From: an uncultured Treponema sp.
GTDB lineage: Bacteria > Spirochaetota > Spirochaetia > Treponematales > Treponemataceae
Direction of reading: 5' to 3'
Assembly: GCA_945915085.1 (NCBI GenBank)
Contig: CAMEET010000016.1
Coordinates: 1 to 34,353 of the forward strand
Length of the DNA stretch: 34,353 nt
Both the position numbers and the translations under genes were made by a program. Shown here piece by piece: positions 22,774-33,080 of the stretch. Position 1 is the stretch's first letter. Every line of letters starts with the position of its first letter. A model generated the notes under the pieces. It was not told the origin of the DNA. It did no database searches and worked only from the letters and a program-made list of their open reading frames with translations.

Positions 22774-24825
22774 ATGAAAGAAAAAGATAACGAACATAAT
22801 GAAAAATGCAGCTGTCATGAACATTCATATGGCGGTCATTCTCACAGAGGTCATTCGCACGAACATAGTCACGAACATGGACACGAGGGCAAGGAGCTTT
22901 CAACAAAAGGTTTGATTTTGGCGGCGTGTCTGTATGTCTGTGGAATTATTGTGGAACATCTGCCGGTGGAATCTTGGTTTGGTTTTTCGCAGTCTGTTCA
23001 CGAGGCGGCTGTTTTGGTTCTGCAGTTTTTTGCATACATAATTGCTGGAAAAAAAGTAATTTTGAATGCTGTAAGCAACATTATTCACGGCGAGTTTATG
23101 GACGAAGCGTTTTTAATGACGATTTCTTCTATTGGTGCGATTATTTTGGGAAAAGTCGAAGAGGCTACGGCTATTATGGTGCTGTATCAGGTGGGCGAAA
23201 AGTTTGAAGATTTTGCGGTGGATAAAAGTCGTCATTCTATCGAAGAAATTGCAAAATTGCGGCCTGACCATGCAACTTTGAAGTTGGAAAACGGTACTAA
23301 AAATGTGGCTGCAGATGAAGTTTCTACGGATTCTATCATTATTGTAAAACCTGGTGAACGTATTCCTATTGATGGTATTATTTCGGATGGCGAAAGTTTT
23401 CTGGATACTTCGGCATTGACTGGGGAAAGCATTCCAAAAAGGGTTTGTGCTGGTGACGAAGTTCTTTCTGGTTCTATTAACATTCAGGGAGTCTTGGAAA
23501 TTCGCACTACAAAACAAGCAGGAGATTCTGCTTTGTCTAGAATTCTTGAACTGGTAGAAAATGCTTCGGAAAATAAAACAAAATCTGAGCAGTTTGTTTC
23601 GCGTTTTGCAAAAGTTTACACTCCGATTGTTGTGTTTGCCGCACTTGCTGTGGCTGTAATTCCAGGTCTGGTGACTGGTTTTGCAAGTGGAAACTGGGCT
23701 TATGAGTCAAACTGGAGCATCTGGATTTACAGAGCATTGATGTTCCTTGTTGTCAGCTGCCCTTGTGCGCTTGTTATTTCTATTCCTCTTTCTTTCTGCG
23801 GTGGAATTACTTCCTGTGCGCGTCGTGGAATTCTGGTAAAAGGAAGCACTTATCTAGAAGCTCTTGCGAATACAAAAACTGCTGTTTTCGATAAAACTGG
23901 AACTTTGACTAAAGGAAATTTTGTTGTAACTCATATTCATGCAACGAATTCTGAAATCACGGAAGATGAGCTTCTTGCGCTTGCAACTCATACTGAAATG
24001 TTTTCAACTCATCCAATTTCTACTTCTCTCAAAGCTGCTCATCACGACAAATGTTGTGATACGGTTGTTCTTGAAGATGTTAACGAAATTACGAGCAAGG
24101 GAATCAAGGCTATTGTAAACGGCAAAGAAGTTTTGGCTGGAAACACAAAACTCATGAATGATTTTGCCATTGAATATAATGAATGTGCTGAACATCAGGA
24201 TGGAACTGTGATTCATGTAGCTTGCAACGGAATTTATTCTGGTCATATTGTAATCAGTGATGAAATAAAAGATGACAGCGAACTTACTGTAAAAGGTCTT
24301 AAGTCTGCTGGCGTCGAGAATATTGTAATGCTCACTGGTGATAATGAAAAAGCTGCTTACACTGTTGCATCAAAACTTGGACTTCACAAGGCTTATGGTC
24401 AGCTTTTAAGTGCTGATAAGCTTGCAAAAGTTGAAGAACTTCTCGGTGATCTTTCAAAAAATGGAAAAAAACGAGGTTCGCTGATTTTTGTTGGTGACGG
24501 TATTAATGACGCACCTGTTCTGGCACGCGCTGATGCTGGAATTGCAATGGGAGCAATGGGCTCTGATGCTGCCGTAGAAGCCAGTGATGTTATTATAATG
24601 GAAGATAAACCTTCCAAAATTGTGGAAGCAATTAAAATCAGCCGCAAAACGTTGAAAATCGTGTATGAAAACATTATCGGTTCGCTTGGAATAAAAGGTG
24701 CAATTCTGATTTGTTCTGCGTTTGGAATAACAAACATGTGGCTTGCAGTTTTTGGTGATGTCGGAGTTACAATTCTGGCTGTTTTGAATGCACTTCGACT
24801 TTTAAAAAAATCTAAAAAGTGTTAA
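22774..24825 (+). CDS. P1B-type heavy-metal (Zn/Cd/Co-type) transporting ATPase with His-rich N-terminus
   Basis: VSCPCALVISIPLSF, DKTGTLTKG, TGESIPK, MLTGDNEKAA, VGDGINDAPVLARADAGIAMG. ATG at 22774 after AAAGAGG; the 27 aa upstream in the track come from the repeat through a GTG. Confidence 0.94.
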   Translation: MKEKDNEHNEKCSCHEHSYGGHSHRGHSHEHSHEHGHEGKELSTKGLILAACLYVCGIIVEHLPVESWFGFSQSVHEAAVLVLQFFAYIIAGKKVILNAVSNIIHGEFMDEAFLMTISSIGAIILGKVEEATAIMVLYQVGEKFEDFAVDKSRHSIEEIAKLRPDHATLKLENGTKNVAADEVSTDSIIIVKPGERIPIDGIISDGESFLDTSALTGESIPKRVCAGDEVLSGSINIQGVLEIRTTKQAGDSALSRILELVENASENKTKSEQFVSRFAKVYTPIVVFAALAVAVIPGLVTGFASGNWAYESNWSIWIYRALMFLVVSCPCALVISIPLSFCGGITSCARRGILVKGSTYLEALANTKTAVFDKTGTLTKGNFVVTHIHATNSEITEDELLALATHTEMFSTHPISTSLKAAHHDKCCDTVVLEDVNEITSKGIKAIVNGKEVLAGNTKLMNDFAIEYNECAEHQDGTVIHVACNGIYSGHIVISDEIKDDSELTVKGLKSAGVENIVMLTGDNEKAAYTVASKLGLHKAYGQLLSADKLAKVEELLGDLSKNGKKRGSLIFVGDGINDAPVLARADAGIAMGAMGSDAAVEASDVIIMEDKPSKIVEAIKISRKTLKIVYENIIGSLGIKGAILICSAFGITNMWLAVFGDVGVTILAVLNALRLLKKSKKC

Positions 24826-24834
24826 AACATATTT

Positions 24835-25572
24835 ATGAAACTTTCTGATATTGTTATTGTACTTGATCATCCAGATGAATCGCGGAATATTGGTGCGGCG
24901 TGCCGTGCCATGGCAAACAATGATATTTGTGATTTGCGCATTGTAGGAAAAAAAGATGATTATGATATTGAGCATATTCATGTGCTTGCAATTCATGCCA
25001 GTGGAATTTTTGACAATGCACATTTTTATGATTCCATTCGTGATGCGACAAAAGACTGTGCAATTTGTGCAGGAACTACGCGAAGACGCGGCAAAAAAAG
25101 GGGAAAACTGCTTTTACCTGAAGAATTTGCAGATTTTGCTGATTTACAGACTTCAAATGGTGCAAAAGTAGCCGTTGTTTTTGGTAATGAACGCACTGGA
25201 TTAACTGATTCTCAACTTGATGATTGTAATGTCGGCGTAACTATTCCTTCTTCCTCTGATTTTGGTTCGTTAAATCTCAGTCACGCTGTGCAGATAATGA
25301 GTTATCACCTTTTTAGAAAATCACTTTCTGCCAAGAATGTTGTTCAAGCCGGTTACACTCCCCTTTCGCTTGAACGTATTGACAAAACTGTGCAGAACAT
25401 TACCGATGATATGCAGAAAATTGGATTTTTTAAAATGCCAGGTCGCGAAGATATGGAAAATTTCTGGCGGAGCATTTTATCACGGGCAAGTCTTTCTGAA
25501 GGCGAAGCAAAGTATCTGGAAAAAACTTTCTCAAAAATTGCTGGTTTATCCAAAAAAAATCTGATAGAATAA
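24835..25572 (+). CDS. TrmJ-like SPOUT RNA 2'-O-methyltransferase
   Basis: IVLDHPDESRNIGAACRAMANN, CAGTTRRRGKKRG, VVFGNERTGLTDSQL, IPSSSDFGSLNLSHAVQIMSYHLF. Confidence 0.9.
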   Translation: MKLSDIVIVLDHPDESRNIGAACRAMANNDICDLRIVGKKDDYDIEHIHVLAIHASGIFDNAHFYDSIRDATKDCAICAGTTRRRGKKRGKLLLPEEFADFADLQTSNGAKVAVVFGNERTGLTDSQLDDCNVGVTIPSSSDFGSLNLSHAVQIMSYHLFRKSLSAKNVVQAGYTPLSLERIDKTVQNITDDMQKIGFFKMPGREDMENFWRSILSRASLSEGEAKYLEKTFSKIAGLSKKNLIE

Positions 25573-25576
25573 AATT

Positions 25577-26272
25577 ATGAAAATTTCTCATCTCCTTTTT
25601 GATTTAGACAATACGTTGTATCCTTCAAGTTCGCAGATGGACGCTGGAATTACACGCCGCATGCTTGAATGTGTTGCAGAATATTTTAAATGCGATTTTG
25701 AAACTGCCGTGGAGTTGCGCAAAAAAAATATCATTCATTTTTCTACAACACTCGAATGGCTGCGTGCAGAAGGTTTTACTGATATTGAAGCTTTTTTTGC
25801 TCACGTTCATCCGAAAAACGAAGCTGACGAACTGCAGCCTCAACTTGGGTTCCGCGAATTTCTGCTTTCCCTTGATTATCCCAAATCCATTCTGACGAAT
25901 GCGCCCATGGAACATGCTCAACGGGTTTTACAAAAATTAGGCATTTCTGACCTTTTCGATAACATTACTGATATTCGTGACGCAAAACTTCTTGGAAAGC
26001 CTTATCCTCACTCTTATTCTGCAGCTTTAAAAAAATCGGGGACAAACCTTGAAGATACGCTTTTTTTTGATGATATGCAAAAATATACTGACGGCTGGAC
26101 TGCAATGGGCGGAACTGCGATTTTGATTGGTGACAAAAACGGTCGTCCTCTTTCTGATGACGCAGAATCTCTTTTACAAGCTCGGAAAATGAATTCTGGC
26201 AGATCTGGAAAAACAATCAGACTTAGTTCAATTTATGATTTTCCTGCAATTATTGATACATTGAAAGACTAA
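25577..26272 (+). CDS. HAD-superfamily pyrimidine 5'-nucleotidase-like hydrolase
   Basis: LLFDLDNTLYPSSSQMDAGITRRM, SILTNAPMEHA, GKPYPHSYSAALK, LFFDDMQKY. Confidence 0.85.
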   Translation: MKISHLLFDLDNTLYPSSSQMDAGITRRMLECVAEYFKCDFETAVELRKKNIIHFSTTLEWLRAEGFTDIEAFFAHVHPKNEADELQPQLGFREFLLSLDYPKSILTNAPMEHAQRVLQKLGISDLFDNITDIRDAKLLGKPYPHSYSAALKKSGTNLEDTLFFDDMQKYTDGWTAMGGTAILIGDKNGRPLSDDAESLLQARKMNSGRSGKTIRLSSIYDFPAIIDTLKD

Positions 26273-26289
26273 AGTTAGGAGCGTTAATT

Positions 26290-27240
26290 ATGAAAATTCT
26301 TTGCATCTGTTTAAGTTCGACTATCCAGCGAACAATTCATTTTGAAAATCTGATGCTTTCAAAAGTAAATCGTTCAAGAAATTATCGTCAGGACGCTTCT
26401 GGAAAAGCAGTGAATTCCGCACGAGTTTTGAATCAACTGGAAAAGAATTGTACAATAACTTTATGTCCGTTGGGTGAAAAAAATCTGGAACTTTTCACAA
26501 CGCTAGCGCAAAAAGACGGTTTATCTCTAAAAACTCTTTCCATTCCAGGTTTTACACGCGAATGTTGGACTTTGCTCGATGATTCAGCAAACACGACCAC
26601 AGAACTTGTTGTAAGTGAACCAGTATTATCATTGAAAAATAATAATTTTACTCAAAAAGAACTTGAACTACTTCAAAATATAAATGAAAAGTTTTTAGAA
26701 CTTGTAAAACAAACTATTTGCGATGTGGATGCCGTTTTGCTCGCTGGAAGCAGACCAGATTTTTGGGATAAAAATTTATACGCCGACATTTCTTCGATTG
26801 CAAAACAAATGGACAAATTCTTTTTGGCTGATTTCATTGGTGATGATTTGAAAAATGTCATCGAAAAAGCAGTTCCTTCTGTCATTAAGATTAATGATGA
26901 AGAATTCCTGCAGACTTTTTCAAAATCAACTTCTTTATCGCAGAATCAGATTACCGATTTGGAATTCAAAGAATTGATTTGTCAGAAAAGTGCAGAATTA
27001 AAAAATATGATAATTGTGACACGCGGAACAAAATCTACGTATGCAGCAAACAAAGGGATTTTTTTTGAATGTCCAACTGAAAAAGTTTATCCTGTAAATA
27101 CAACAGCATGTGGTGACAGTTTTAACGCAGGATTTCTATATGAATATTTAAAAACAAATGACTTTGAATCTTCCCTCAAAAAAGGAACTTGGTGCGCAGC
27201 CCGCAATGCTGAAAGAGATTGTCCAGGTACAATTTATTAA
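26290..27240 (+). CDS. PfkB-family sugar kinase (1-phosphofructokinase/tagatose-6-phosphate kinase-like)
   Basis: DASGKAVNSARVLNQL, VTRGTKSTYAA, NTTACGDSFNAGFLYEYL. Confidence 0.85.
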   Translation: MKILCICLSSTIQRTIHFENLMLSKVNRSRNYRQDASGKAVNSARVLNQLEKNCTITLCPLGEKNLELFTTLAQKDGLSLKTLSIPGFTRECWTLLDDSANTTTELVVSEPVLSLKNNNFTQKELELLQNINEKFLELVKQTICDVDAVLLAGSRPDFWDKNLYADISSIAKQMDKFFLADFIGDDLKNVIEKAVPSVIKINDEEFLQTFSKSTSLSQNQITDLEFKELICQKSAELKNMIIVTRGTKSTYAANKGIFFECPTEKVYPVNTTACGDSFNAGFLYEYLKTNDFESSLKKGTWCAARNAERDCPGTIY

Positions 27241-27249
27241 CAAATCAAT

Positions 27250-27290
27250 AATAAAAAAAGGATTTACAACTTTAATTATTGTAAATCCTA
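27250..27290 (-). terminator. Terminator downstream of the CAU tRNA
   Basis: GGATTTACAA...TTGTAAATCC 10-bp arms; minus-strand T-run follows. Confidence 0.75.
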
Positions 27291-27295
27291 AAAAC

Positions 27296-27368
27296 TGGGC
27301 CATCTTAGATTTGAACTAAGGACCAAAGGATTATGAGTCCTCTGCTCTAACCGCTGAGCTAATGGCCC
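27296..27368 (-). tRNA. tRNA with CAU anticodon (tRNA-Ile2 lysidine type or elongator Met)
   Basis: Minus strand GGGCCATTAGCTCAGCGGTTAGAGCAGAGGACTCATAATCCTTTGGTCCTTAGTTCAAATCTAAGATGGCCCA; the GACTCATAATC..TTGGTC pattern resembles E. coli ileX, but identity is not certain. Confidence 0.9.
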
Positions 27369-27455
27369 GAATTGAAATAAATTATATCATAAAACTTGTG
27401 GTTTAGTCAATAATTCAATTCATAATCTGTCAACAATCAATATCCAAATTAACTG

Positions 27456-29300
27456 TTATTCTACTGTTACTGATTTTGCAAGATTCCTTGGTTTATCAGG
27501 GTCGTAACCGCGCTGAATTGCACAATAATATGCAAAAAGCTGTGTCGGAATAACGGTGAGCAAGCTTGCCAAAGTTGAAGAACATTCTGGAATCTGAAAA
27601 ATCTCGTCTGCTTTTCCATCAAATGCACCAGTTTTATCCTGAGTGATTACAAGGACAGTTGCGCCACGGCTTTTTACTTCAACCATGTTGGAACCAATTT
27701 TTTCATAAAGGTCAGGTTCACTTGCAATAGCAACGACAAGTGTTTTATCATCTATCAACGCGATTGGACCGTGTTTCAATTCTCCTGCTGCAAACGCTTC
27801 TGAATGCATGTAAGAAACTTCCTTTAACTTCAAAGCTGATTCCAATGAAGTTGCACTGTCAAACTGACGTCCAATATAAAAAATCTTATCTTTATTAAAT
27901 TGTCGGCTTGCAAATTTCTGAATTGTTTCCTTGCCATCCAAAATTGTCTGGATTTTTTCTGGAATTGATTCCAACTCTGTTAAAAGTTTTACAGAATCTT
28001 CTTCCGAAAGTGTACCGCGTAGTTTTCCAGCTTTAATTGCCAAAAGGAACATGCACAAAACTTGTGTTGTATACGCCTTTGTTGAGGCAACTGCAATTTC
28101 AGGACCGGCCAATGTATAAATTACATCATCAGCTTCACGGCTTACTGTTGAACCAACGCAGTTTGTGATGGCAACAACTTTCAGACCGTTCTGTTTTGCA
28201 AGACGCAAAGCACTAAGCGTATCAGCAGTTTCTCCAGATTGTGAAACAACAATGAATATATCATCTTTATCTAAAATAGGATTTCTGTAGCGGAATTCTG
28301 ATGCAACATCAACATCAACTTTCATGCGTGCAATTTTTTCAAAAGCATATTTTGCAACTACTCCGGCATGGTATGCAGTTCCACACGCTGTAATCACAAC
28401 GCGGCGAGCTTTTTTCCATGCTTCATCCATTTTATTTTCTTCGAAATAAACATCAGTTGGGTTTCCGTTACCATCTTTTATGATTCTTGGACGCATTGTA
28501 TCTGTCAAACCTTTTGGCTGTTCATGAATTTCTTTAATCATAAAATGTTCATAACCGCCTTTTTCCGCAGCATCCATATCCCATTCAACATGGCTTGGTT
28601 CCTTGATGATTTTTTCGCCTTCAAAATTAAACAAATCAACATGATCTGTATAAAGAACGGCGAGCTCTTTTTCTCCAAGATAATAAACATCACGAGTATG
28701 TTCCAAAAGAGCCGGCACATCTGATGCAATAAAGTTTTCGCCTTTTCCAAGTCCAATTACAAGAGGACTTTCTTTTCGGCAGCAAATCACTCTGTCCGGA
28801 TAATCTTTACAGACAACTCCAAGTGCATAAGAACCTTCAACCACATGAAGAACTTCCAGCACTGCTTTAAAAATATCTTTATGCTGTTTGTAAGCTTTAT
28901 CAATCAGATGAACAACAACTTCTGTATCAGTTTGCGATTTGAAAACAACACCCTGTGCCTGCAGTTTTGCTTTAAGTTCCGCATAATTTTCTATAATTCC
29001 ATTGTGAACAATTGAAATTGAACCGTCCATGCTTGCATGTGGGTGACTGTTTGTATCACTTGGCTCACCGTGCGTGGCCCATCTTGTATGCCCGATTCCA
29101 ACAGTTCCTTTTATAACTTCGTCTGCAATTTTTTCTTCCAAAAACTTCAAAGCACCTTTACATTTTCTCACAATAATATCTTCGCCTTCAATTATTGCAA
29201 TTCCAGCACTGTCGTATCCACGATACTCAAGTTTTTTAAGAGCATTTATCAAAATCTGTGATGCATTTTTACATCCGACATAACCTACAATACCACACAT
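27456..29300 (-). CDS. glmS: Glutamine--fructose-6-phosphate aminotransferase (isomerizing)
   Basis: MCGIVGYVG, LEYRGYDSAGIA, GHTRWATHGEPSDTNSHPH, VSQSGETADTLSALRLAK, KPRNLAKSVTVE C-terminus. Confidence 0.97.
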   Translation of the reverse strand: MCGIVGYVGCKNASQILINALKKLEYRGYDSAGIAIIEGEDIIVRKCKGALKFLEEKIADEVIKGTVGIGHTRWATHGEPSDTNSHPHASMDGSISIVHNGIIENYAELKAKLQAQGVVFKSQTDTEVVVHLIDKAYKQHKDIFKAVLEVLHVVEGSYALGVVCKDYPDRVICCRKESPLVIGLGKGENFIASDVPALLEHTRDVYYLGEKELAVLYTDHVDLFNFEGEKIIKEPSHVEWDMDAAEKGGYEHFMIKEIHEQPKGLTDTMRPRIIKDGNGNPTDVYFEENKMDEAWKKARRVVITACGTAYHAGVVAKYAFEKIARMKVDVDVASEFRYRNPILDKDDIFIVVSQSGETADTLSALRLAKQNGLKVVAITNCVGSTVSREADDVIYTLAGPEIAVASTKAYTTQVLCMFLLAIKAGKLRGTLSEEDSVKLLTELESIPEKIQTILDGKETIQKFASRQFNKDKIFYIGRQFDSATSLESALKLKEVSYMHSEAFAAGELKHGPIALIDDKTLVVAIASEPDLYEKIGSNMVEVKSRGATVLVITQDKTGAFDGKADEIFQIPECSSTLASLLTVIPTQLFAYYCAIQRGYDPDKPRNLAKSVTVE

Positions 29301-29389
29301 ATATCCCCCATCATCTTAGAAAAAAAATATGACTTCAAATATTCATTAATTATAACTAAATTATTATAACAAGTTTTTGCCATTTTCTC

Positions 29390-29434
29390 AATCAAAATGA
29401 TATTAAATTACTTTGATTAAAATACATTTTGATT
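29390..29434. repeat. Inverted repeat (10-bp perfect arms) downstream of the glucosaminidase-like gene
   Basis: AATCAAAATG (29390-29399) and CATTTTGATT (29425-29434). Confidence 0.7.
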
Positions 29435-29435
29435 A

Positions 29436-30074
29436 TCACTTTTTTATATTTTTTATAAAAAATTCCATTCTTGAAAGAATTTCATCTATTTTATTTCCAT
29501 AATTTGGATCCGTTGCCCATGTTCCTGTCAGACCAAAAATATCTGTTACGAATTTTGTTTTGTGAACCCAATGATAACGTGGATCAATCAGCTGATTATT
29601 TAACTGAACGTCCTGTGTTGTTGCGTAAGCCTGAAGATGCTGAATGTGAGCCCGTACACCAAGTTGTTCAGTTTCAAATTTTTCACCTGGATGATCTGCG
29701 TCCATCGCTCCTAGTCCACAATAATTATGAAAATCAGGTTGAACCAGTCCTCCAAATCTCAAAAAACCTGTTTCTAGACACATCTGTGCAAAAGCAACGT
29801 CGGAATTAATGTTTTCCATTGCAGCTTCTTGAATATAAAAACCTGCAAATTCCAAAATAAAATCTTTTTCTATCTGCTGATTATTCATCAGAAAAAAATC
29901 TGCAAGTTCCACAGCGGAAAACTGCCCCGCACCTAAAATTTCTCGTGAAAGTTTTATTTCTTTTTCAGGGGGCGTTGGAACAGTTTTACAGGAAAAAAAA
30001 CAGTTCAAAATCATCAGAAAGAATACACTTGAAATCCATTTTCCAAAATAATTTTTTATCTTTTTGCTATTCAT
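29436..30074 (-). CDS. Putative lipoprotein with glucosaminidase (peptidoglycan hydrolase)-type domain
   Basis: Signal/lipobox-like FLMILNCFFSCK; AMENINSDVAFAQMCLETGFLRFGGLVQPDFHNYCGLGA, ATDPNYGNKIDEIL. Start at 30074 better spaced from AAGG than 30080. Confidence 0.8.
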   Translation of the reverse strand: MNSKKIKNYFGKWISSVFFLMILNCFFSCKTVPTPPEKEIKLSREILGAGQFSAVELADFFLMNNQQIEKDFILEFAGFYIQEAAMENINSDVAFAQMCLETGFLRFGGLVQPDFHNYCGLGAMDADHPGEKFETEQLGVRAHIQHLQAYATTQDVQLNNQLIDPRYHWVHKTKFVTDIFGLTGTWATDPNYGNKIDEILSRMEFFIKNIKK

Positions 30075-30217
30075 ATTCATCCTTTTTTTTAATCGTGGTT
30101 ATATTTTTTTTCATTATCGGATAGAAAAAAACACTTCTAAAAAAAAATTTAATCTTTTTTTGCAATTTTTTTTATTTTTATGTCTATTTTTGATATAGTT
30201 AATCCAAATTTATATAT

Positions 30218-30883
30218 ATGAAAAAAATAAATTTAAATAAACCTGATATTCGGGAAAAATCATTAAAATTTGGAATGTCATATCCTTTTGATGAAGAACT
30301 GGTTATGCTTATTCTTGGCTCGGGTTCAAAACAAGTTCCAATTGAAATAATGTCTGAAAAAATCATTGACGTGCTTGACTGTTCTGATGCAAATGAAATT
30401 GTTAAAAATCTCATGCAGATTAAGGGCGTTGGAGAAAGTAAAGCTCTGGCTGTAGCTGCAGCTCTGGAACTTGGTCGCAGACGAAGCAGGCATTTAAGAG
30501 CTCCAATTAAAACACCGCAAGACATACTTTCTTTTGTGCGGAATTATTCTGTCAGTCAAAAAGAACACTTTCTTGTGGTGACATTGAACGGAGGGCATGA
30601 AATTATTCAGATTCATTGTGTTTCTGTTGGTACACTGAATAAAACTTTAATTCATCCCCGTGAAGTTTTTGAACTGGCAATAAAAGAAAATGCTGCTGCA
30701 ATTATTTTATGTCACAATCATCCTTCTGGAAACTGTAATCCTTCATCGGAAGACATCGAAACTACAAGAACTCTACTGGAAGCTTCGTTCATCATGGGCA
30801 TAAAGATTCTGGACCACATAATAATTGACTGTGAAAACTATTTTAGTTTTGTAGAACACAATCTTCTGTTTCTTGATGAATAA
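30218..30883 (+). CDS. radC: RadC family JAB/MPN-domain protein
   Basis: IKGVGESKALAVAAALELGRR, HPREVFELAIKENAAAIILCHNHPSGNCNPSSEDI. Confidence 0.93.
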   Translation: MKKINLNKPDIREKSLKFGMSYPFDEELVMLILGSGSKQVPIEIMSEKIIDVLDCSDANEIVKNLMQIKGVGESKALAVAAALELGRRRSRHLRAPIKTPQDILSFVRNYSVSQKEHFLVVTLNGGHEIIQIHCVSVGTLNKTLIHPREVFELAIKENAAAIILCHNHPSGNCNPSSEDIETTRTLLEASFIMGIKILDHIIIDCENYFSFVEHNLLFLDE

Positions 30884-30924
30884 AAAATCGTTTCTCTTCA
30901 TTTTTTTTACTTAAGAAAACAAAA

Positions 30925-30965
30925 CATGCGGAAACACTCAAAAAATTTATTTTCAGTGTTTCCTG
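30925..30965 (-). terminator. Likely terminator downstream of uvrB
   Basis: GGAAACACT (30930-30938) and AGTGTTTCC (30955-30963). Confidence 0.55.
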
Positions 30966-30975
30966 AATATTTTTA

Positions 30976-32970
30976 TCAGCCGTATTGTTTTTGGATTTCT
31001 GCAATCTGGTCACGATAAATTGCTGCCTGCTCATATTCCATGCGTTCAGCACAGGCTGTCATTTCTTCAGTCAGCCGTTTAACCAGTTTTTTGCGGTCAG
31101 AAGCTTTGAAAAGGTTCAGACCTTTTTTAAGAACTTCCAGATCCATATTTGCAGAATCTAAAGCTTCTTCTTTTTGATGTTCCAGAATATCTTCAATTGC
31201 TTTTTTTACAGTGACCGGTGTAATTCCATGTTCTTCATTGTAAGCCTGCTGAATTTCACGACGATGTTTTGTTTCCTCAATTGCAACTTCCATTGCCGGA
31301 GAAACATGATCAGCATACATTACAACCATTCCATCCGCATTTCGAGCTGCACGTCCAATTATCTGAATCAAACTGGTTGCACTTCGCAAAAATCCAATTT
31401 TGTCGGCATCCAAAAGAGCAATAAAACTGACTTCCGGCAAATCAATTCCTTCTCTCAAAAGATTGATTCCAATCAAAACATCTATTTCACCAGTTCGAAG
31501 TGATTTTAAAATTTCAACTCGCTCAAAAGTATCAATTTCAGAATGAATATATTTTACTTTTAAATCAAGTTCTGTCAGATAATCTGTCAAATCTTCAGCC
31601 ATTTTTTTTGTCAAAGTCAAAATCAAACTGCGCTCGTGACGTTCAATTCTGAGTTTTACTTCTTTATAAATATCTTCCATCTGACCTTCACTTGGACGCA
31701 CCTCAATAATTGGATCCAAAAGTCCAGTAGGTCTGATGAGCTGTTCCACTACCTGAGTACTTTGTTTAATTTCTTCGGGACGTGGAGTAGCCGTAACATA
31801 AATAATCTGATTCATTTTTGCATCGAATTCTGCTTTTTTTAACGGACGGTTGTCAAATGCAGATGGCAGACGGAATCCAAAATCAATCAAATTCTGTTTG
31901 CGGCTGCGGTCGCCTTCATACATCGCACCAATCTGCGGAACTGTAACATGCGCTTCATCTATCAGACACAGAAAATCATCAGGAAAATAATGCAGAAGTG
32001 TTGCAGGAGGTTCGCCGGGTTTCCGTCCAGAAATCGGCCCAGAATAATTTTCAATTCCAGGGCAAGTTCCCATTTCCTTGAGCATTTCGATATCATAAGT
32101 AGTGCGAGTTTTCAGCCGTTCGGCTTCGAGCATTTTTCCTTGCGAACGGAGTTCTTCAACACGCTCTTCCATTTCTTTTTGAATTCTATCAGTTGCACCA
32201 ACCAACTGTTCTTTCGGTACGACAAAGTGTTTTGCCGGATAAAAAACAGTTTCATCAAGTTCGCCAGTTACATTACGATTCAAAACATTAAATCTTTTTA
32301 TTCTGACTATCTCTTCCCAATCAAGTTCAATACGGTATGCTTCGTCAGTTTCCATGTAAGGAGGATAAACTTCTATTACATCACCTTTTATTCTAAAATT
32401 TCCTCTGTCCAAAACATCATCGTTTCTTTGATATTGAAGTGAAATCAGTGATTGTGCAAATTTTTTTATATCAAGAGTTTGACCAATCTCAACATGAATG
32501 CGCATTTCTTTATACAAATCTGGCATTCCAAGACCATAAATACAGCTGACAGTTGCTACAACAATTACATCACGTCTTTCCATCAAACTATATGTTGCTT
32601 TTAAACGAAGCTGGTCAATCTCTTTATTTATATCACAGTCTTTTTCTATATATAAATCTCGTGCCGCAACATAAGCTTCCGGTTGATAATAATCGTAATA
32701 AGAAACAAAATATTCAACGGCATTGTTCGGAAAAAAAGATTTAAACTCTTTGTAAAGCTGCGCTGAAAGAGTTTTATTGTGACTGATTATCAATGTGGGA
32801 CGCTGCACTTTTTCAATGATTTTTGCCATTGTGAAGGTTTTTCCAGAACCAGTTACACCTTTTAGTGTTTGAAATTTATCACCACGCAAAAAACCTTCGC
32901 TCAGTTTTTCAATAGCCTGCCCCTGGTCACCACTTGGTTCAAAAGGCGATACCACTTCAAATTTTCTCAT
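30976..32970 (-). CDS. uvrB: Excinuclease ABC subunit B
   Basis: FEPSGDQGQAIEKL, LKGVTGSGKTFTMA, YYDYYQPEAYV, LIDEAHVTVPQIGAMYEGDRSRKQNL, IGINLLREGIDLPEVS, IQIIGRAARN. Confidence 0.97.
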   Translation of the reverse strand: MRKFEVVSPFEPSGDQGQAIEKLSEGFLRGDKFQTLKGVTGSGKTFTMAKIIEKVQRPTLIISHNKTLSAQLYKEFKSFFPNNAVEYFVSYYDYYQPEAYVAARDLYIEKDCDINKEIDQLRLKATYSLMERRDVIVVATVSCIYGLGMPDLYKEMRIHVEIGQTLDIKKFAQSLISLQYQRNDDVLDRGNFRIKGDVIEVYPPYMETDEAYRIELDWEEIVRIKRFNVLNRNVTGELDETVFYPAKHFVVPKEQLVGATDRIQKEMEERVEELRSQGKMLEAERLKTRTTYDIEMLKEMGTCPGIENYSGPISGRKPGEPPATLLHYFPDDFLCLIDEAHVTVPQIGAMYEGDRSRKQNLIDFGFRLPSAFDNRPLKKAEFDAKMNQIIYVTATPRPEEIKQSTQVVEQLIRPTGLLDPIIEVRPSEGQMEDIYKEVKLRIERHERSLILTLTKKMAEDLTDYLTELDLKVKYIHSEIDTFERVEILKSLRTGEIDVLIGINLLREGIDLPEVSFIALLDADKIGFLRSATSLIQIIGRAARNADGMVVMYADHVSPAMEVAIEETKHRREIQQAYNEEHGITPVTVKKAIEDILEHQKEEALDSANMDLEVLKKGLNLFKASDRKKLVKRLTEEMTACAERMEYEQAAIYRDQIAEIQKQYG

Positions 32971-33080
32971 AAACAAAAATCTCCAATTTTTTTCTGAAAA
33001 TGACAGTTTTTAATAAATCAAAAAAATAATAAAAAAGACAAAAACAACGAAAAATCATATTAAAATGCAACTTTCAAATT

